Below, one piece after another: positions 35,135-43,607 of a stretch of DNA of 64,000 nt. Below the pieces are notes generated by a model, which saw only the letters and a list, made by a program, of their open reading frames with translations, ran no database searches and was not told the DNA's origin. How positions within the stretch are numbered: position 1 is the first letter of the stretch; every line of letters begins with the position of its first letter. The translations under genes were made by a program, and so were the position numbers. This DNA is from JAICSD01 sp035637115 (GTDB taxonomy: Bacteria > Acidobacteriota > Vicinamibacteria > Vicinamibacterales > 2-12-FULL-66-21). Location: NCBI GenBank assembly GCA_035637115.1, contig DASPXV010000041.1:1-64000 (forward strand), given 5' to 3'.

Positions 35135-36274
35135 TCAGGCCGCAGCGCATGGACCGCCCGAGGCAATCTGTTCGACTTTGGCGAGGAAGACGTCCGCCCA
35201 CGAATCGGCGTTGCGTGCCTCTGCCAGCACATGGTTGAAGCTCGTGACGCCGGCTGCCGTGAACAGCGTGTTCAGCTGCTCACGGGAGAGCTGACGTAGC
35301 AGTTGCAGCGCGAACTTCCGTCCCTCTTCGGAGATGCGCTGTTCGCCGAACGTCCCGCCGGCGAAGGGAAGCGTGGACATGCTCACGCGGCACGCGCGCG
35401 CGTCGCCCCACATCGGCGCGCTCTTCCAGTTGGGCAGATCCACTCTTGATGGTCCGAACGTCCCGCCGAGATCCTGGACGATCGCGAGCGGCGCGGAGCA
35501 CGAGCCGTCCGGTCGATCGGCATCGGGCGGACACACCAGGCGCTGGTTCTCGCCCTTGTTGTCCCAGTGCGCCAGCAGCAGCGCGACGATCCGCAGCGCG
35601 TCGACGTGCGCGCGCGGCGAACCGCCGAGGGCCGGGTCGAGCTGGTCCAGTTCGTACCAGCTCCAGCCCTGGTCTTCCTGCGCCTCGATTTTGCGGCCGT
35701 CGAACGGCCGTTCGATCGCCGCGTAATCGAACCTCACCGTATTGCCCTCGGTCGCCCCTTCCATGCACACGGTTGACGGCAGTCCTTTCGCCAGGCACTG
35801 GAGCGCCTGGTGCGGCAATACAGGGCAGCCGCGACAGCGCACGCTGTGCACGCGGTACATGCGATCGGTGGGGAAGCCCAGCGCCGACAGCAGACGCGTG
35901 GCAGCGATCTCCGACGGAACTTCTCCGTTCGGCTGGCCGTACTTCACCTTCACCGTCTCGCCGCTGGCGAGCGTGCATAGAAACTTCGGCGTCGTGCCTC
36001 CGACCTTCTTCCGGCTGAACGTGCAGTCGACGTCCGCGGCCGGATCGAAGCTGTCGGCCCCGGGCGGGTTGAGAGTGAAATCAGCGGACCCGATGGGGAC
36101 CGGCGGCCGCACCCACACGCGTGCGCGCGCGAGCGAGGCATGGCGGGCTGCGGCCGACACGAGCTCCGGCGGCTTGGCGCCTTTCGGCGGCTTGGAGTGT
36201 TTTTCCTGACAGCCCGCGGCTACAAGCAACAGGATTGATGCACACCACACGCGCGATCGCGCCTTGTCCCTCAC
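35135..36274 (-). CDS. Lipoprotein with kinase-like motifs
   Basis: A 379-residue protein. The N-terminus ends in a lipobox (LLLVAAGC, C22), so it is probably a membrane-anchored lipoprotein outside the cytoplasm. I recognise no named family, but the order of motifs recalls protein-kinase-like/HipA/FAM20 folds: a K-containing strand VKVKYG (K109/K111), a helix with Glu (NGEVPSEIAATRLLSALG), then HWDNKGEN (D238, N243) like the catalytic loop, and QDLGGTFG (D268) like DFG. Six or more Cys suggest disulfides. Starts at a GTG (36274). The stop lies next to MITE copy 1. The kinase reading is inference. Confidence 0.6.
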   Translation of the reverse strand: MRDKARSRVWCASILLLVAAGCQEKHSKPPKGAKPPELVSAAARHASLARARVWVRPPVPIGSADFTLNPPGADSFDPAADVDCTFSRKKVGGTTPKFLCTLASGETVKVKYGQPNGEVPSEIAATRLLSALGFPTDRMYRVHSVRCRGCPVLPHQALQCLAKGLPSTVCMEGATEGNTVRFDYAAIERPFDGRKIEAQEDQGWSWYELDQLDPALGGSPRAHVDALRIVALLLAHWDNKGENQRLVCPPDADRPDGSCSAPLAIVQDLGGTFGPSRVDLPNWKSAPMWGDARACRVSMSTLPFAGGTFGEQRISEEGRKFALQLLRQLSREQLNTLFTAAGVTSFNHVLAEARNADSWADVFLAKVEQIASGGPCAAA

Positions 36275-36327
36275 ACCGCGGACCTCAGCAAGGTCCGTTC
36301 CGCTGACCTGCGATACCCTATGCGCGC

Positions 36328-37200
36328 ATGATTTCGAGGTGGATTCTGTGCGCAGCGCTGGTGTTCCTCGCCGCTTGCTCGCCCAAACAGATGGCGGTCA
36401 ATCGAATGGCCGCGGCCCTCGCAAACTCCACCTCGGTCTACGAGCGGGATAACGATCCGGAATTTGTCCGCCTGGCCGCTCCGTCAACGCTCAAGACCGT
36501 GGAGATGCTGCTGTCCCAGTCCCCGCACCACCTTCAGCTTCTGCTCACCGCATGCAGGGGTTTCACCGAGTACTCCTACGGATTCCTGCACGTCGAAGCG
36601 GAAGTGAAGGCGCAGGACGCCGCCGCGTCGGCCGATCTGAAATCCCGCGCCGCGAACATGTACCAGCGCGCCCGCGGCTACTGCCTCCATGGACTCGAAG
36701 TGCGGCATCCCGGGCTGACGCTGCAGTCGATTCTCAACGATCCGGACGGCGCGTTGAAACGGACCGCGCGCGAAGATGTGCCGTGGCTGTACTGGACGGC
36801 GGCGGCATGGGGCGCGGACCTGTCGCTCGCGCCGAACCAGATGCTGCGCATCACGGAGCTCGCGGGCGTGCGCGCGCTCCTGAACCGCGCGAAGGCATTG
36901 GACGAGGGCTGGGACAAGGGGGCGATCTACGAGGCGCTGATTGCGTTCGACGGATTGCCGCCGATGCTCGGCGGATCCGCGGCCGCAGCGCGCGCGGATT
37001 TCGAGAAGGCGATGACGCTGTCCGACGGGAAATCAGTGTTTGCGCACGTCGCGCTGGCGGCAACCGTCACGGATCAAACGGAGAAGCGAAAGCTGCTCGA
37101 GCAGGCGCTCACCATTGATGTGAGCGGGTTGACGACGAGAAAGCTGACGAATCTTATCGCGCAGCGGTACGCGCGCGCGCTGTTGAGCGCAGCTCGGTAA
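36328..37200 (+). CDS. TatT-family lipoprotein (TRAP transporter-associated)
   Basis: A 290-residue lipoprotein: signal peptide with lipobox LVFLAACS (C17), then an all-helical body. The helices (NRMAAALANSTSVYERDNDPEFVRLAAPSTLK, then repeats of TPR-like helices ending QALTIDVSGLTTRKLTN) match the TatT family, periplasmic partners of TRAP-type transporters in Treponema. No TRAP permease is nearby, so its partner is unknown. The start is ATG 36328. Its last 47 bp overlap the convergent 37154 gene. Confidence 0.82.
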   Translation: MISRWILCAALVFLAACSPKQMAVNRMAAALANSTSVYERDNDPEFVRLAAPSTLKTVEMLLSQSPHHLQLLLTACRGFTEYSYGFLHVEAEVKAQDAAASADLKSRAANMYQRARGYCLHGLEVRHPGLTLQSILNDPDGALKRTAREDVPWLYWTAAAWGADLSLAPNQMLRITELAGVRALLNRAKALDEGWDKGAIYEALIAFDGLPPMLGGSAAAARADFEKAMTLSDGKSVFAHVALAATVTDQTEKRKLLEQALTIDVSGLTTRKLTNLIAQRYARALLSAAR

Positions 37201-37891
37201 GGGCCACCCGGCGGCCGTTGATGCTCTCGTAGTCGTAGAGCACCTCGAGCTGTGATGTGCCGACGAACTTCACTTTCGCAGTAGTCTCCGTGGCCACGGG
37301 CACGCGCACGCCGCCGATCCGGGCGTAGCGGCGGACGATGTTTACGAGGCTCGTCCAGAAGGACGGGTTCTTGGAGAGGCGTCCCTCGACGCGGACCAGG
37401 TCGCCGCGATCGTTCAGCACGGCGCGCCCTTCCACGAGTAGCGGATCGTTGCGTTTCGGCTTAAGTTGCACGACATGCGTGCCGTCGACATCGCGTCCCG
37501 CTTCCGTGAATTCGTAGTTCGCCGCGGTCAGGTCACCCTTGTCGACGTTGCCGCTGTTGACGAGCTCTGCCTCGCGCACCAGCATCGCGCGCAGCACCTT
37601 CCCACGCACGGTTTCAGAGCCGCGCTCCGAGACGATCTCATAACTGAAGCGCCCGTCCTTTACTTCCGTCCACGCCTCCATCCACGCTTCGTGCTTCGCC
37701 GTTTCCGTCGCGGCGTGCATGCGGCGGAACGCCCGATAATCCCCCAGCTGTTCGGATCGGCTGAAAAGATTTGAGACAGGGTTCGAAAACGCCATTGAAC
37801 CCGTGGCAGGAACGGCTGAGCCGGAGACAAGTGTGAACGCCATCACCCACAGGGTGATCGTTCGCGCCGATTGTCCCGCTGGCTTCCGCAT
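37154..37891 (-). CDS. Exported protein, LolA/outer-membrane-sorting-like
   Basis: A 245-residue protein with a signal peptide (about 1-30). The mature part is beta-rich with repeated YEFTEAGRDVDGTHVVQLKPKR-like strands, and ends VKFVGTSQLEVLYDYESINGRRVA. The pattern is reminiscent of the half-barrel fold of LolA/LolB-type and DUF4292-like proteins that bind lipid acyl chains, but I cannot name a family. Start set at ATG 37891; the ligase gene lies upstream on the same strand (52-bp gap with a TAACCCCA hairpin). Overlaps tatT-like gene by 47 bp. Confidence 0.6.
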   Translation of the reverse strand: MRKPAGQSARTITLWVMAFTLVSGSAVPATGSMAFSNPVSNLFSRSEQLGDYRAFRRMHAATETAKHEAWMEAWTEVKDGRFSYEIVSERGSETVRGKVLRAMLVREAELVNSGNVDKGDLTAANYEFTEAGRDVDGTHVVQLKPKRNDPLLVEGRAVLNDRGDLVRVEGRLSKNPSFWTSLVNIVRRYARIGGVRVPVATETTAKVKFVGTSQLEVLYDYESINGRRVALTELRSTARARTAAR

Positions 37892-37928
37892 CTCGCATCT
37901 CCGCCAAAGGACACCGCAAGAAGCGTGC

Positions 37929-37946
37929 TAACCCCAGATGGGGTTA
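37929..37946 (-). terminator. Hairpin at the DNA ligase stop codon
   Basis: TAACCCCA and its complement TGGGGTTA are separated by 2 nt (18 bp in all), and the outer bases are the TAA stop of the ligase gene. No T-tract follows on the minus strand, so this is only a possible terminator or 3' processing site. Confidence 0.35.
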
Positions 37947-39530
37947 TTTGATCAGCCGACGCAACGTTTCCAGCGCGTCTGCCTCGGATGCCGGTTTATC
38001 GGTGCGCCAGCGCAGCATCCGCGGAAAGCGCACCGCGATGCCGCTCTTGTGGCGGGATGACGGCGCGATCGCTTCGAATCCGAGCTCGAACACCTGGACC
38101 GGGTGCACGGCGCGAACCGGCCCATGGCGCTCGATCGTGTGGCGGCGGATCCACTTGTCGAGCTCCTCGATCTCGGCGTTCGACAGACCCGAGTAGGCTT
38201 TCGCGATCGGCACCAGCTGCCCTTCGTGCCAGACGCCGAAGGTGTAATCGGTCAGCAGGCTCGCGCGGCGGCCGTTCCCCGGCTGGGCGTAGATCAGCAC
38301 GGCGTCCACGGTGAGCGGATCGATCTTCCACTTCCACCACGCGCCTTTGCGGCGTCCGACGCCATAGGTGGAGTCGCGCCGCTTGAGGATGAAGCCTTCC
38401 ACGCCTCGGTCGCGTGATTCGAGACGAAGCGCCGCGAGCTCGTCCCAGCTCCCCGTTACTTCTTCCGACAACCGCAGCACGGATTCACTCGCCAGGCGTT
38501 CGGCCAGCGCCCAACGCCGGTTGGTCAGGGGCTCGCCGCGCACATCGACACCATCCCGCTCGAGCAGGTCGTAGGCGATGAAGACGACAGGCACCGAGCG
38601 CATCACCTGCGCGACCTGCCGCCGTCGCCCGATGCGCTGCTGCAGGGCGGAGAACGGCATCGGACGGCCGTCGCGGAACGCCAGCACCTCGCCGTCGAGC
38701 ACGGTGCCCTCCGGCAGGTGCGTTGCCGCCGCGGCGATTTCAGGAAAGCGATGGGTGATCAACTCCTCGCCGCGCGACCACAGCCACGTCTGTCCGCCTC
38801 GTCGAATCAACTGCGCGCGGATGCCGTCCCACTTCCATTCGACCAGCCAGTCGGCGCGATTTCCAAGCGTTTCAGGCGGATCTTCGAGCGGCGACGCGAG
38901 GTAGAACGGATAGGGCTGCGACGGATCGGCGACGGCTTCCGCCCTGGGCGCGACGATCGATGCGAACCATTCTGCCGACGGCGTCCAGTCCCCCATCAGT
39001 CGCGCCGCGATCGTCGTCGGCTCGCTGCCGGCCGCCGTTGCCAGCGCGCGGACGACGAGCGTGTGCGACACGCCGACGCGGAACTCGCCGGTCAGCAGCT
39101 TGTTGACGAGGAACCGCTCGGCGCGAGCGAGTCCGAGCCACCACTGCACGACCATCGATCGCTGCGTTGCGAGGTCGGCCTTCTGCAGCGGAAGCAGGCG
39201 ATCTTCAACCCACGACGCGAGGGATCGTTCGGGTTCCGGCGCGCCGGGCGGCACAGTATCCAGCGCCAGTGCGACGAGCTCCCCGAAATCTCCAGCCGCC
39301 GAATAACACTCGCGCAGGAGCCACTCCGGTAATCCCGTGACTTCCTGCGACCAATCACGCAATCCCGCCGAGGGCACGACGCGCTTCAGCCGTCGACCGG
39401 TCAAAAAGAACGTCGCCCACGCCGCATCGGCCGGCGGCGCGTCGCGGAAGTATTCGACCAGCGCCGCGACCTTGGCGTTCGTGGACGTGGTGCGATCGAG
39501 CGCCTCGTAGAGGGCGGAGAATCTTCTCAC
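37944..39530 (-). CDS. ATP-dependent DNA ligase (damage-response type)
   Basis: A 528-residue ligase. An N-terminal helical DNA-binding domain (1-190) precedes the adenylation domain with the active-site lysine in EWKWDG (about residue 230), a motif LDGEVLAF and VAYDLLERDG, and an OB-fold domain (TVDAVLIYAQPGNGRR to FPRMLRWRTDK). Length and order match the 'cisplatin damage response' ligase of the four-gene Lhr repair cluster. Here it is coupled by ATGA to the matching exonuclease, so the two likely act together in repair; the helicase and phosphoesterase partners are not in this window. Confidence 0.92.
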   Translation of the reverse strand: MRRFSALYEALDRTTSTNAKVAALVEYFRDAPPADAAWATFFLTGRRLKRVVPSAGLRDWSQEVTGLPEWLLRECYSAAGDFGELVALALDTVPPGAPEPERSLASWVEDRLLPLQKADLATQRSMVVQWWLGLARAERFLVNKLLTGEFRVGVSHTLVVRALATAAGSEPTTIAARLMGDWTPSAEWFASIVAPRAEAVADPSQPYPFYLASPLEDPPETLGNRADWLVEWKWDGIRAQLIRRGGQTWLWSRGEELITHRFPEIAAAATHLPEGTVLDGEVLAFRDGRPMPFSALQQRIGRRRQVAQVMRSVPVVFIAYDLLERDGVDVRGEPLTNRRWALAERLASESVLRLSEEVTGSWDELAALRLESRDRGVEGFILKRRDSTYGVGRRKGAWWKWKIDPLTVDAVLIYAQPGNGRRASLLTDYTFGVWHEGQLVPIAKAYSGLSNAEIEELDKWIRRHTIERHGPVRAVHPVQVFELGFEAIAPSSRHKSGIAVRFPRMLRWRTDKPASEADALETLRRLIK

Positions 39531-40561
39531 GGCTCCTCGCTCGTCGCGGTTTCCGCCTCCGCGGATTCCGTCAGTTCTCCAGCCTCTCCCTCGAATGCCG
39601 TGCGGATCGTGCCGGTCTCGAGCCCGCGCGTCTCGCGCAGGTAGCGCGCGAGCGCCTCGGACCAGCCGTGCGTGACGAGCACCCGCGTCGCGCCTGTGCC
39701 GTCAATCGTGGAGAGGAGCGCGGACCAGTCCGCGTGATCGGACAGCACGAATCCGCGATCGAACGCGCGCTGCCGCCGCACGCCACGCACGCGCATCAGG
39801 CCCGATGCGAATGCGACGGATGCGTTCGGCAGGCGTCGCATCCACGGCGTGCCGCGCGCGGACAGCGGTGCGAGAACGAGCGAACGCGCCAGCGCTTTTC
39901 CACGCATGGACTCGCCGATCCGCTCCGCGGCAGCCATCGGGATGCTGGAATCGCGATACGCGTCGGTCAGCGCAGACATTGCCCCGTGGAGGTGAATCGG
40001 AGCGTCGGCGCGCTCGCGCAGTTCGGCGAGAACGCGCTGCGCCTTGCCGAGCACGTAACAGAAGATCACCGACGGGCGCTCCTGCTCGCGGTTCGCGCGC
40101 CACCACTCGACGATCTCGTCTACCACGACGTCCGTGGGATCCCACGTGTAGATCGGGAGCGCAAACGTCGCCTCGGTAATGAACGTATGACACCTGACCG
40201 TTTCGAATGGCGCGCACGTTGGATCCGCCTGGCACTTGTAGTCCCCGGAAACCACCCACACCTCACCGCGATGTTCGACGCGGATCTGCGACGAGCCGAG
40301 GATGTGCCCCGCGGGATGAAATGACACGCGCGTGTCGCCGATCGCGATCGACTCGCCGTAGGGAAGCGTCTCGATCCGTGCGTCCGGCAGCCGCCGGCGC
40401 ATCACCCGCTCGCCCGGCGCGGCGCACAGATATGCCTTCGATCCAGGGCTCGCGTGATCGCTATGCGCGTGCGTGACGACGGCGCGCTCGACCGGCTGCC
40501 ACGGATCGATATAGAAGGAGCCTGCGTCGCAGAAGAGCCCGAAGGAGGTGGAAGCGATCAT
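39527..40561 (-). CDS. Ligase-associated MBL/beta-CASP exonuclease
   Basis: A 344-residue metallo-beta-lactamase nuclease. The metal-binding H31-x-H33-x-D35-H36 (THAHSDHASPG) lies near the N-terminus. Further His/Asp are seen in PAGHILGSSQI and LSDHADWSALL, and VTHGWSEALARYL is the C-terminal beta-CASP part. This is the SNM1/exonuclease partner of the damage-response ligase. ATGA overlaps join it to the ligase downstream and to the glycosyltransferase-like gene upstream. The C-terminal tail is acidic (ESAEAETATSEEP). Confidence 0.92.
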   Translation of the reverse strand: MIASTSFGLFCDAGSFYIDPWQPVERAVVTHAHSDHASPGSKAYLCAAPGERVMRRRLPDARIETLPYGESIAIGDTRVSFHPAGHILGSSQIRVEHRGEVWVVSGDYKCQADPTCAPFETVRCHTFITEATFALPIYTWDPTDVVVDEIVEWWRANREQERPSVIFCYVLGKAQRVLAELRERADAPIHLHGAMSALTDAYRDSSIPMAAAERIGESMRGKALARSLVLAPLSARGTPWMRRLPNASVAFASGLMRVRGVRRQRAFDRGFVLSDHADWSALLSTIDGTGATRVLVTHGWSEALARYLRETRGLETGTIRTAFEGEAGELTESAEAETATSEEP

Positions 40562-41886
40562 GCGGCACTTTCCGCACCTTTAGCACCTTTGGCACTTTTG
40601 GCACCAGCACCCTTTAGCACCTTCGGCACTATTAGCACCATCAGCACAACGCCAAACTCCACCAACATGATAGGGACCGGCACGAACCAGCGGTGGCCAT
40701 GACGCGAGAGATGCCACACGATGTAGACGGGAAGCGCTGAGTACGTCCAGACGACGAGCGGCAGCGTCGCGCGCGTGAAGAGGAATGGAGTGAAGTAGAG
40801 CAGGTACCACGGATAGATGACCGGCGCGGCGGCAAGTGAAACGGCCATCGGCCATGCCCACGCCGCGGGATCCCCGGCATCGCGTCTGAATCGCATCCAT
40901 GTCGCGACCGCGAGACCTCCGAGGACCGCAGCGCCCGCGGCGCCCTGGGAGGAAAACATCGCGGCCAGCCATTTGAACAGCGGGCCGTTGAACCGAATGA
41001 ATGCGACGACGTTCGGGACGGCGCCGAGTGGCAGCATGCCCGCGGATCGGAATGGAAAGTAAAGCGCGGCGAGAGCGATTGCGGCGACGAGGCCATCGCG
41101 GAAGCGGATGCGTCGCCAGTAAAGAGGCACGAGCACGATCGGCAGCAGCTTGGTCGCGACCGCGAGCACGAATGCGATCGCCGCGCGCATACCCCGGCCC
41201 GTGCTCAGCATCCATGCTGAGACGGCGATCCATAACGCTCCCAGCGCGTCGATGTGGCCGCTGTGCGCGACCTCGAGGATGACGAGCGGATTCCATGCGT
41301 AGAGCAGCGCGAGCCATGGCGACCGGCCGGTCTGCCGCAGCCACATCACCAGCACCCACATCGTCAGCAGATCGCACGCGACCAGCGCCCATTTCATTGC
41401 GCGCGACGTCTCGCGGATCGTCACGACGAGGCGGAAGAACAGCTGCGCCGCGGCCGGGTATGGCGTGCGCGCGCGGATGCTGGGCATGCGGCGGGTCTGG
41501 TCGGTGTGCGTCCAGGCGAGCGATGGATCGGCCGGCACGACCTCGAATGGATTGAACCCCAGGCGCTGCAGCCGGCCGTCGTACATGTATCGGACCATGT
41601 CGTTATCGGCGCCCACGGGCGCAACGGCGGGGGGAATCCTGAACGCGACGGCGAAGAGCAGTGCGATCAGCAACAACCGCGGCAGCGGAGTTCCAGGGTC
41701 CGAGGCTCCAGGGCCCGAAGACTCAGGGACCAACTGCAACCAGAGCAGCGCGTATACAACACAGGGGACCGCGGTGAGAACGAAGAACAGCGGTGATCCG
41801 AGCGGCGCCTGCGATACGGCCAGCGCTATCAGCGCCGCGCAGCTCGCGGCCCCCCCACGCAGGATCACGGCACGTAAGGAACCCAC
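40558..41886 (-). CDS. Polytopic membrane glycosyltransferase-like protein
   Basis: A 442-residue protein with about ten to twelve membrane segments. The extracytoplasmic loop after TM2-3 contains GADNDMVRYMYDGRLQRLGFNPFE, like the DxD-type acidic loop of GT-C enzymes (GT87/mannosyltransferase type) that use polyprenyl-phosphate sugars. The C-terminus is a basic Ala/Gly/Lys/Ser tail (KGAGAKSAKGAKGAESAA). The start is uncertain; GTG 41886 is chosen because the upstream open frame passes into the divergent barrel gene. Coupled by ATGA to the repair exonuclease, an odd partner. Confidence 0.78.
   Translation of the reverse strand: MGSLRAVILRGGAASCAALIALAVSQAPLGSPLFFVLTAVPCVVYALLWLQLVPESSGPGASDPGTPLPRLLLIALLFAVAFRIPPAVAPVGADNDMVRYMYDGRLQRLGFNPFEVVPADPSLAWTHTDQTRRMPSIRARTPYPAAAQLFFRLVVTIRETSRAMKWALVACDLLTMWVLVMWLRQTGRSPWLALLYAWNPLVILEVAHSGHIDALGALWIAVSAWMLSTGRGMRAAIAFVLAVATKLLPIVLVPLYWRRIRFRDGLVAAIALAALYFPFRSAGMLPLGAVPNVVAFIRFNGPLFKWLAAMFSSQGAAGAAVLGGLAVATWMRFRRDAGDPAAWAWPMAVSLAAAPVIYPWYLLYFTPFLFTRATLPLVVWTYSALPVYIVWHLSRHGHRWFVPVPIMLVEFGVVLMVLIVPKVLKGAGAKSAKGAKGAESAA
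40563..40650. repeat. Degenerate GCACCTTTGG-type repeats inside gene tail
   Basis: Runs of AGCACC, GGCACT and TTT alternate at 9-15 bp spacing across the last 30 codons of the membrane protein gene (CTTTAGCACCTTTGGCAC and variants). They encode its Lys/Ala/Gly-rich tail. The pattern looks like a slippage-prone low-complexity repeat captured as coding sequence. Confidence 0.7.
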
Positions 41887-41932
41887 CGGCTGTATCTTCC
41901 CACGGACGCCATTGGCGGGTAGTATCGCTGCC

Positions 41933-43084
41933 GTGAGAATCGTATTCACGATGCTCCTCATCACATGCGCCGCCGCCACGGCATCCGCGCAGACCACCTC
42001 GGCCTCGACCGAGAAGCCGAACCCCACGCTCAAGGAACGCCTCCAAGAGCCGGACCAGGCCGGCGGTCTTCATTTGACCGAGCATTTCGCCGTTGTGTTC
42101 GGCGGCGTCAAGCAGGGTTCGGGCATTGCGCTCGGACCGGCGCTCAGCGAAAAATTTTCCGATGGAAGCTTCCTGCAGCTGAAAGGCGTGTACTCGATCA
42201 AGAAGTTCAAGCTGCTGCAGGCGCGTTACGACTCGCGGAAGTTCTGGTCCGATCGCGGGATCGTGATCAGCCGGCTGCGGTGGCTGAACGCGCCAGAGCT
42301 TTCGTTGTACCAGCTCGGCCCGTTGTCACCGAACGCACGCGCGGATTTCGGCGAGCGCAAAACGGAAGGCAGCAGCCGGATCGTGCTGAACCCCGCCGGC
42401 GCTCTTCGCCTCGCCGCCGGCATCGGCATCGAGCGCTACTCGACCAACGGCGGACACATCGAAACAAAGGAGGGCAGCGGCGCGCTGCCCGATGTTCCCC
42501 CCATGCCCGGGCTCGGGACGCACCCGTGGTTCGCGCGCACGTTCGCGTCGGCCGCCTACGACACGCGGTTGTCACCCGATTACAGCCGCAGCGGACATTT
42601 CGCGGAAATCGTCATCCATCATTACAACGACACGCACAACAACCAGGATTCCTTCCGCCGGCTGGAGGGCACGCTGCAGCAGCTCGTGCCGACCCACGGC
42701 GGCCGCGGCGTCATCGACCTCTCGGCGCGCACGTGGCTCTCGTTCGCCGAAGGGGATCGGTCTGTGCCGTTCTTCCTGATGCCGACGCTCGGCGGCGGCG
42801 AGATGCTTCGCGCCTTCCCGTCCTATCGATTCCGCGATCGCGACGCGCTGCTGCTGAAGGGGGAATACCGGTGGGCCGTGCGCAAGATGGCGGACGTCGC
42901 CGGCGTTTACGAAGCGGGTAAGGTCGGTGCGGAGATCGAAAATCTCGGCCTGCGCGACGTCGCGCATTCATTCGGAATCGGAATACGCGTTCACTCGAAG
43001 ACGTCGAGCCTGTTCCGCGCGGATCTCGCGCACGGGCGTGAGGGCTTCGGCTTCCGAATCGGCTTCAGCGCCGCAGGCTCGTAG
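41933..43084 (+). CDS. Outer-membrane barrel protein (BamA/surface-antigen-like)
   Basis: A 383-residue exported protein with a signal peptide (1-19). The mature part is a beta barrel: alternating strands such as LSLYQLGPLSPNARADFGERK and FAEIVIHHYNDTHNNQD, with the DALLLKGEYRWAVRK and SLFRADLAHGREGFGFRIGFSA pattern of the Omp85 C-terminal strands (RADLAxGxEGxxxxxGF). There is no POTRA domain, so it is a short Omp85-like or patatin-associated barrel. Start at GTG 41933. It is divergent from the membrane GT gene and its 3' end overlaps the DUF1440 gene by 20 bp. Confidence 0.78.
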   Translation: MRIVFTMLLITCAAATASAQTTSASTEKPNPTLKERLQEPDQAGGLHLTEHFAVVFGGVKQGSGIALGPALSEKFSDGSFLQLKGVYSIKKFKLLQARYDSRKFWSDRGIVISRLRWLNAPELSLYQLGPLSPNARADFGERKTEGSSRIVLNPAGALRLAAGIGIERYSTNGGHIETKEGSGALPDVPPMPGLGTHPWFARTFASAAYDTRLSPDYSRSGHFAEIVIHHYNDTHNNQDSFRRLEGTLQQLVPTHGGRGVIDLSARTWLSFAEGDRSVPFFLMPTLGGGEMLRAFPSYRFRDRDALLLKGEYRWAVRKMADVAGVYEAGKVGAEIENLGLRDVAHSFGIGIRVHSKTSSLFRADLAHGREGFGFRIGFSAAGS

Positions 43085-43607
43085 CGACCGCTCGCCGCAC
43101 GGCTTCCGTCATCGCGCCGAAAATGAGGTGGCTCGCCAAGGTCGTCGCATGATCCTTGAGCGGATACTCCGTGGGCGCCATCGCGAGACCTGCCATCGGC
43201 ATCCCTAATTCATCCGCGACGATCCACACCGTCGCGCCGAACGGCACGCCGCCCCACGCGGTGATGTCAGGCGTGCGCACTGCAGCGGCCCCGTAGATCG
43301 CTCCAAGGGCGCCACCGAACGCGTAATGAATCGCGGAAGCTGCAGCCGCTTTGTATTCGCCTGAAAGGGGACGGCCCGTGGCCGCTTCCGCGAGCACGTC
43401 GACGGCGCTGAAAGTTGCGGGTTCGGATTGCGGCCGCCGGTATCGCTGGCCGCCAGCGCCGGGTACGCCGCCGATGTCGCGGGAAACACGGGGCAGCGCG
43501 CGCTGAAAGCGTTCCATCGCGAAGCACGCGAGCAGTCCGCCCGCGATGCCGCCGATCACGTTCACCGTCAGATCTCTATTACGCCCCCCTGACCTCTGCC
43601 GTGGCAT
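43065..43607 (-). CDS. DUF1440 inner-membrane protein (YagU-like)
   Basis: A 180-residue protein with three to four hydrophobic segments (GGIAGGLLACFAMERFQRALP, AIHYAFGGALGAIYGAA, VPFGATVWIVADELGMPMAGLA). The motif HYAFGGALGAIYG and DELGMPxxGL match DUF1440/YagU. Function unknown; YagU affects acid resistance in E. coli. GGGAG precedes ATG 43607, which overlaps the asd gene by 29 bp, so it is the last gene of the SAM-controlled operon, perhaps by position only. Its 3' end overlaps the convergent barrel gene. Confidence 0.8.
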   Translation of the reverse strand: MPRQRSGGRNRDLTVNVIGGIAGGLLACFAMERFQRALPRVSRDIGGVPGAGGQRYRRPQSEPATFSAVDVLAEAATGRPLSGEYKAAAASAIHYAFGGALGAIYGAAAVRTPDITAWGGVPFGATVWIVADELGMPMAGLAMAPTEYPLKDHATTLASHLIFGAMTEAVRRAVATSLRR

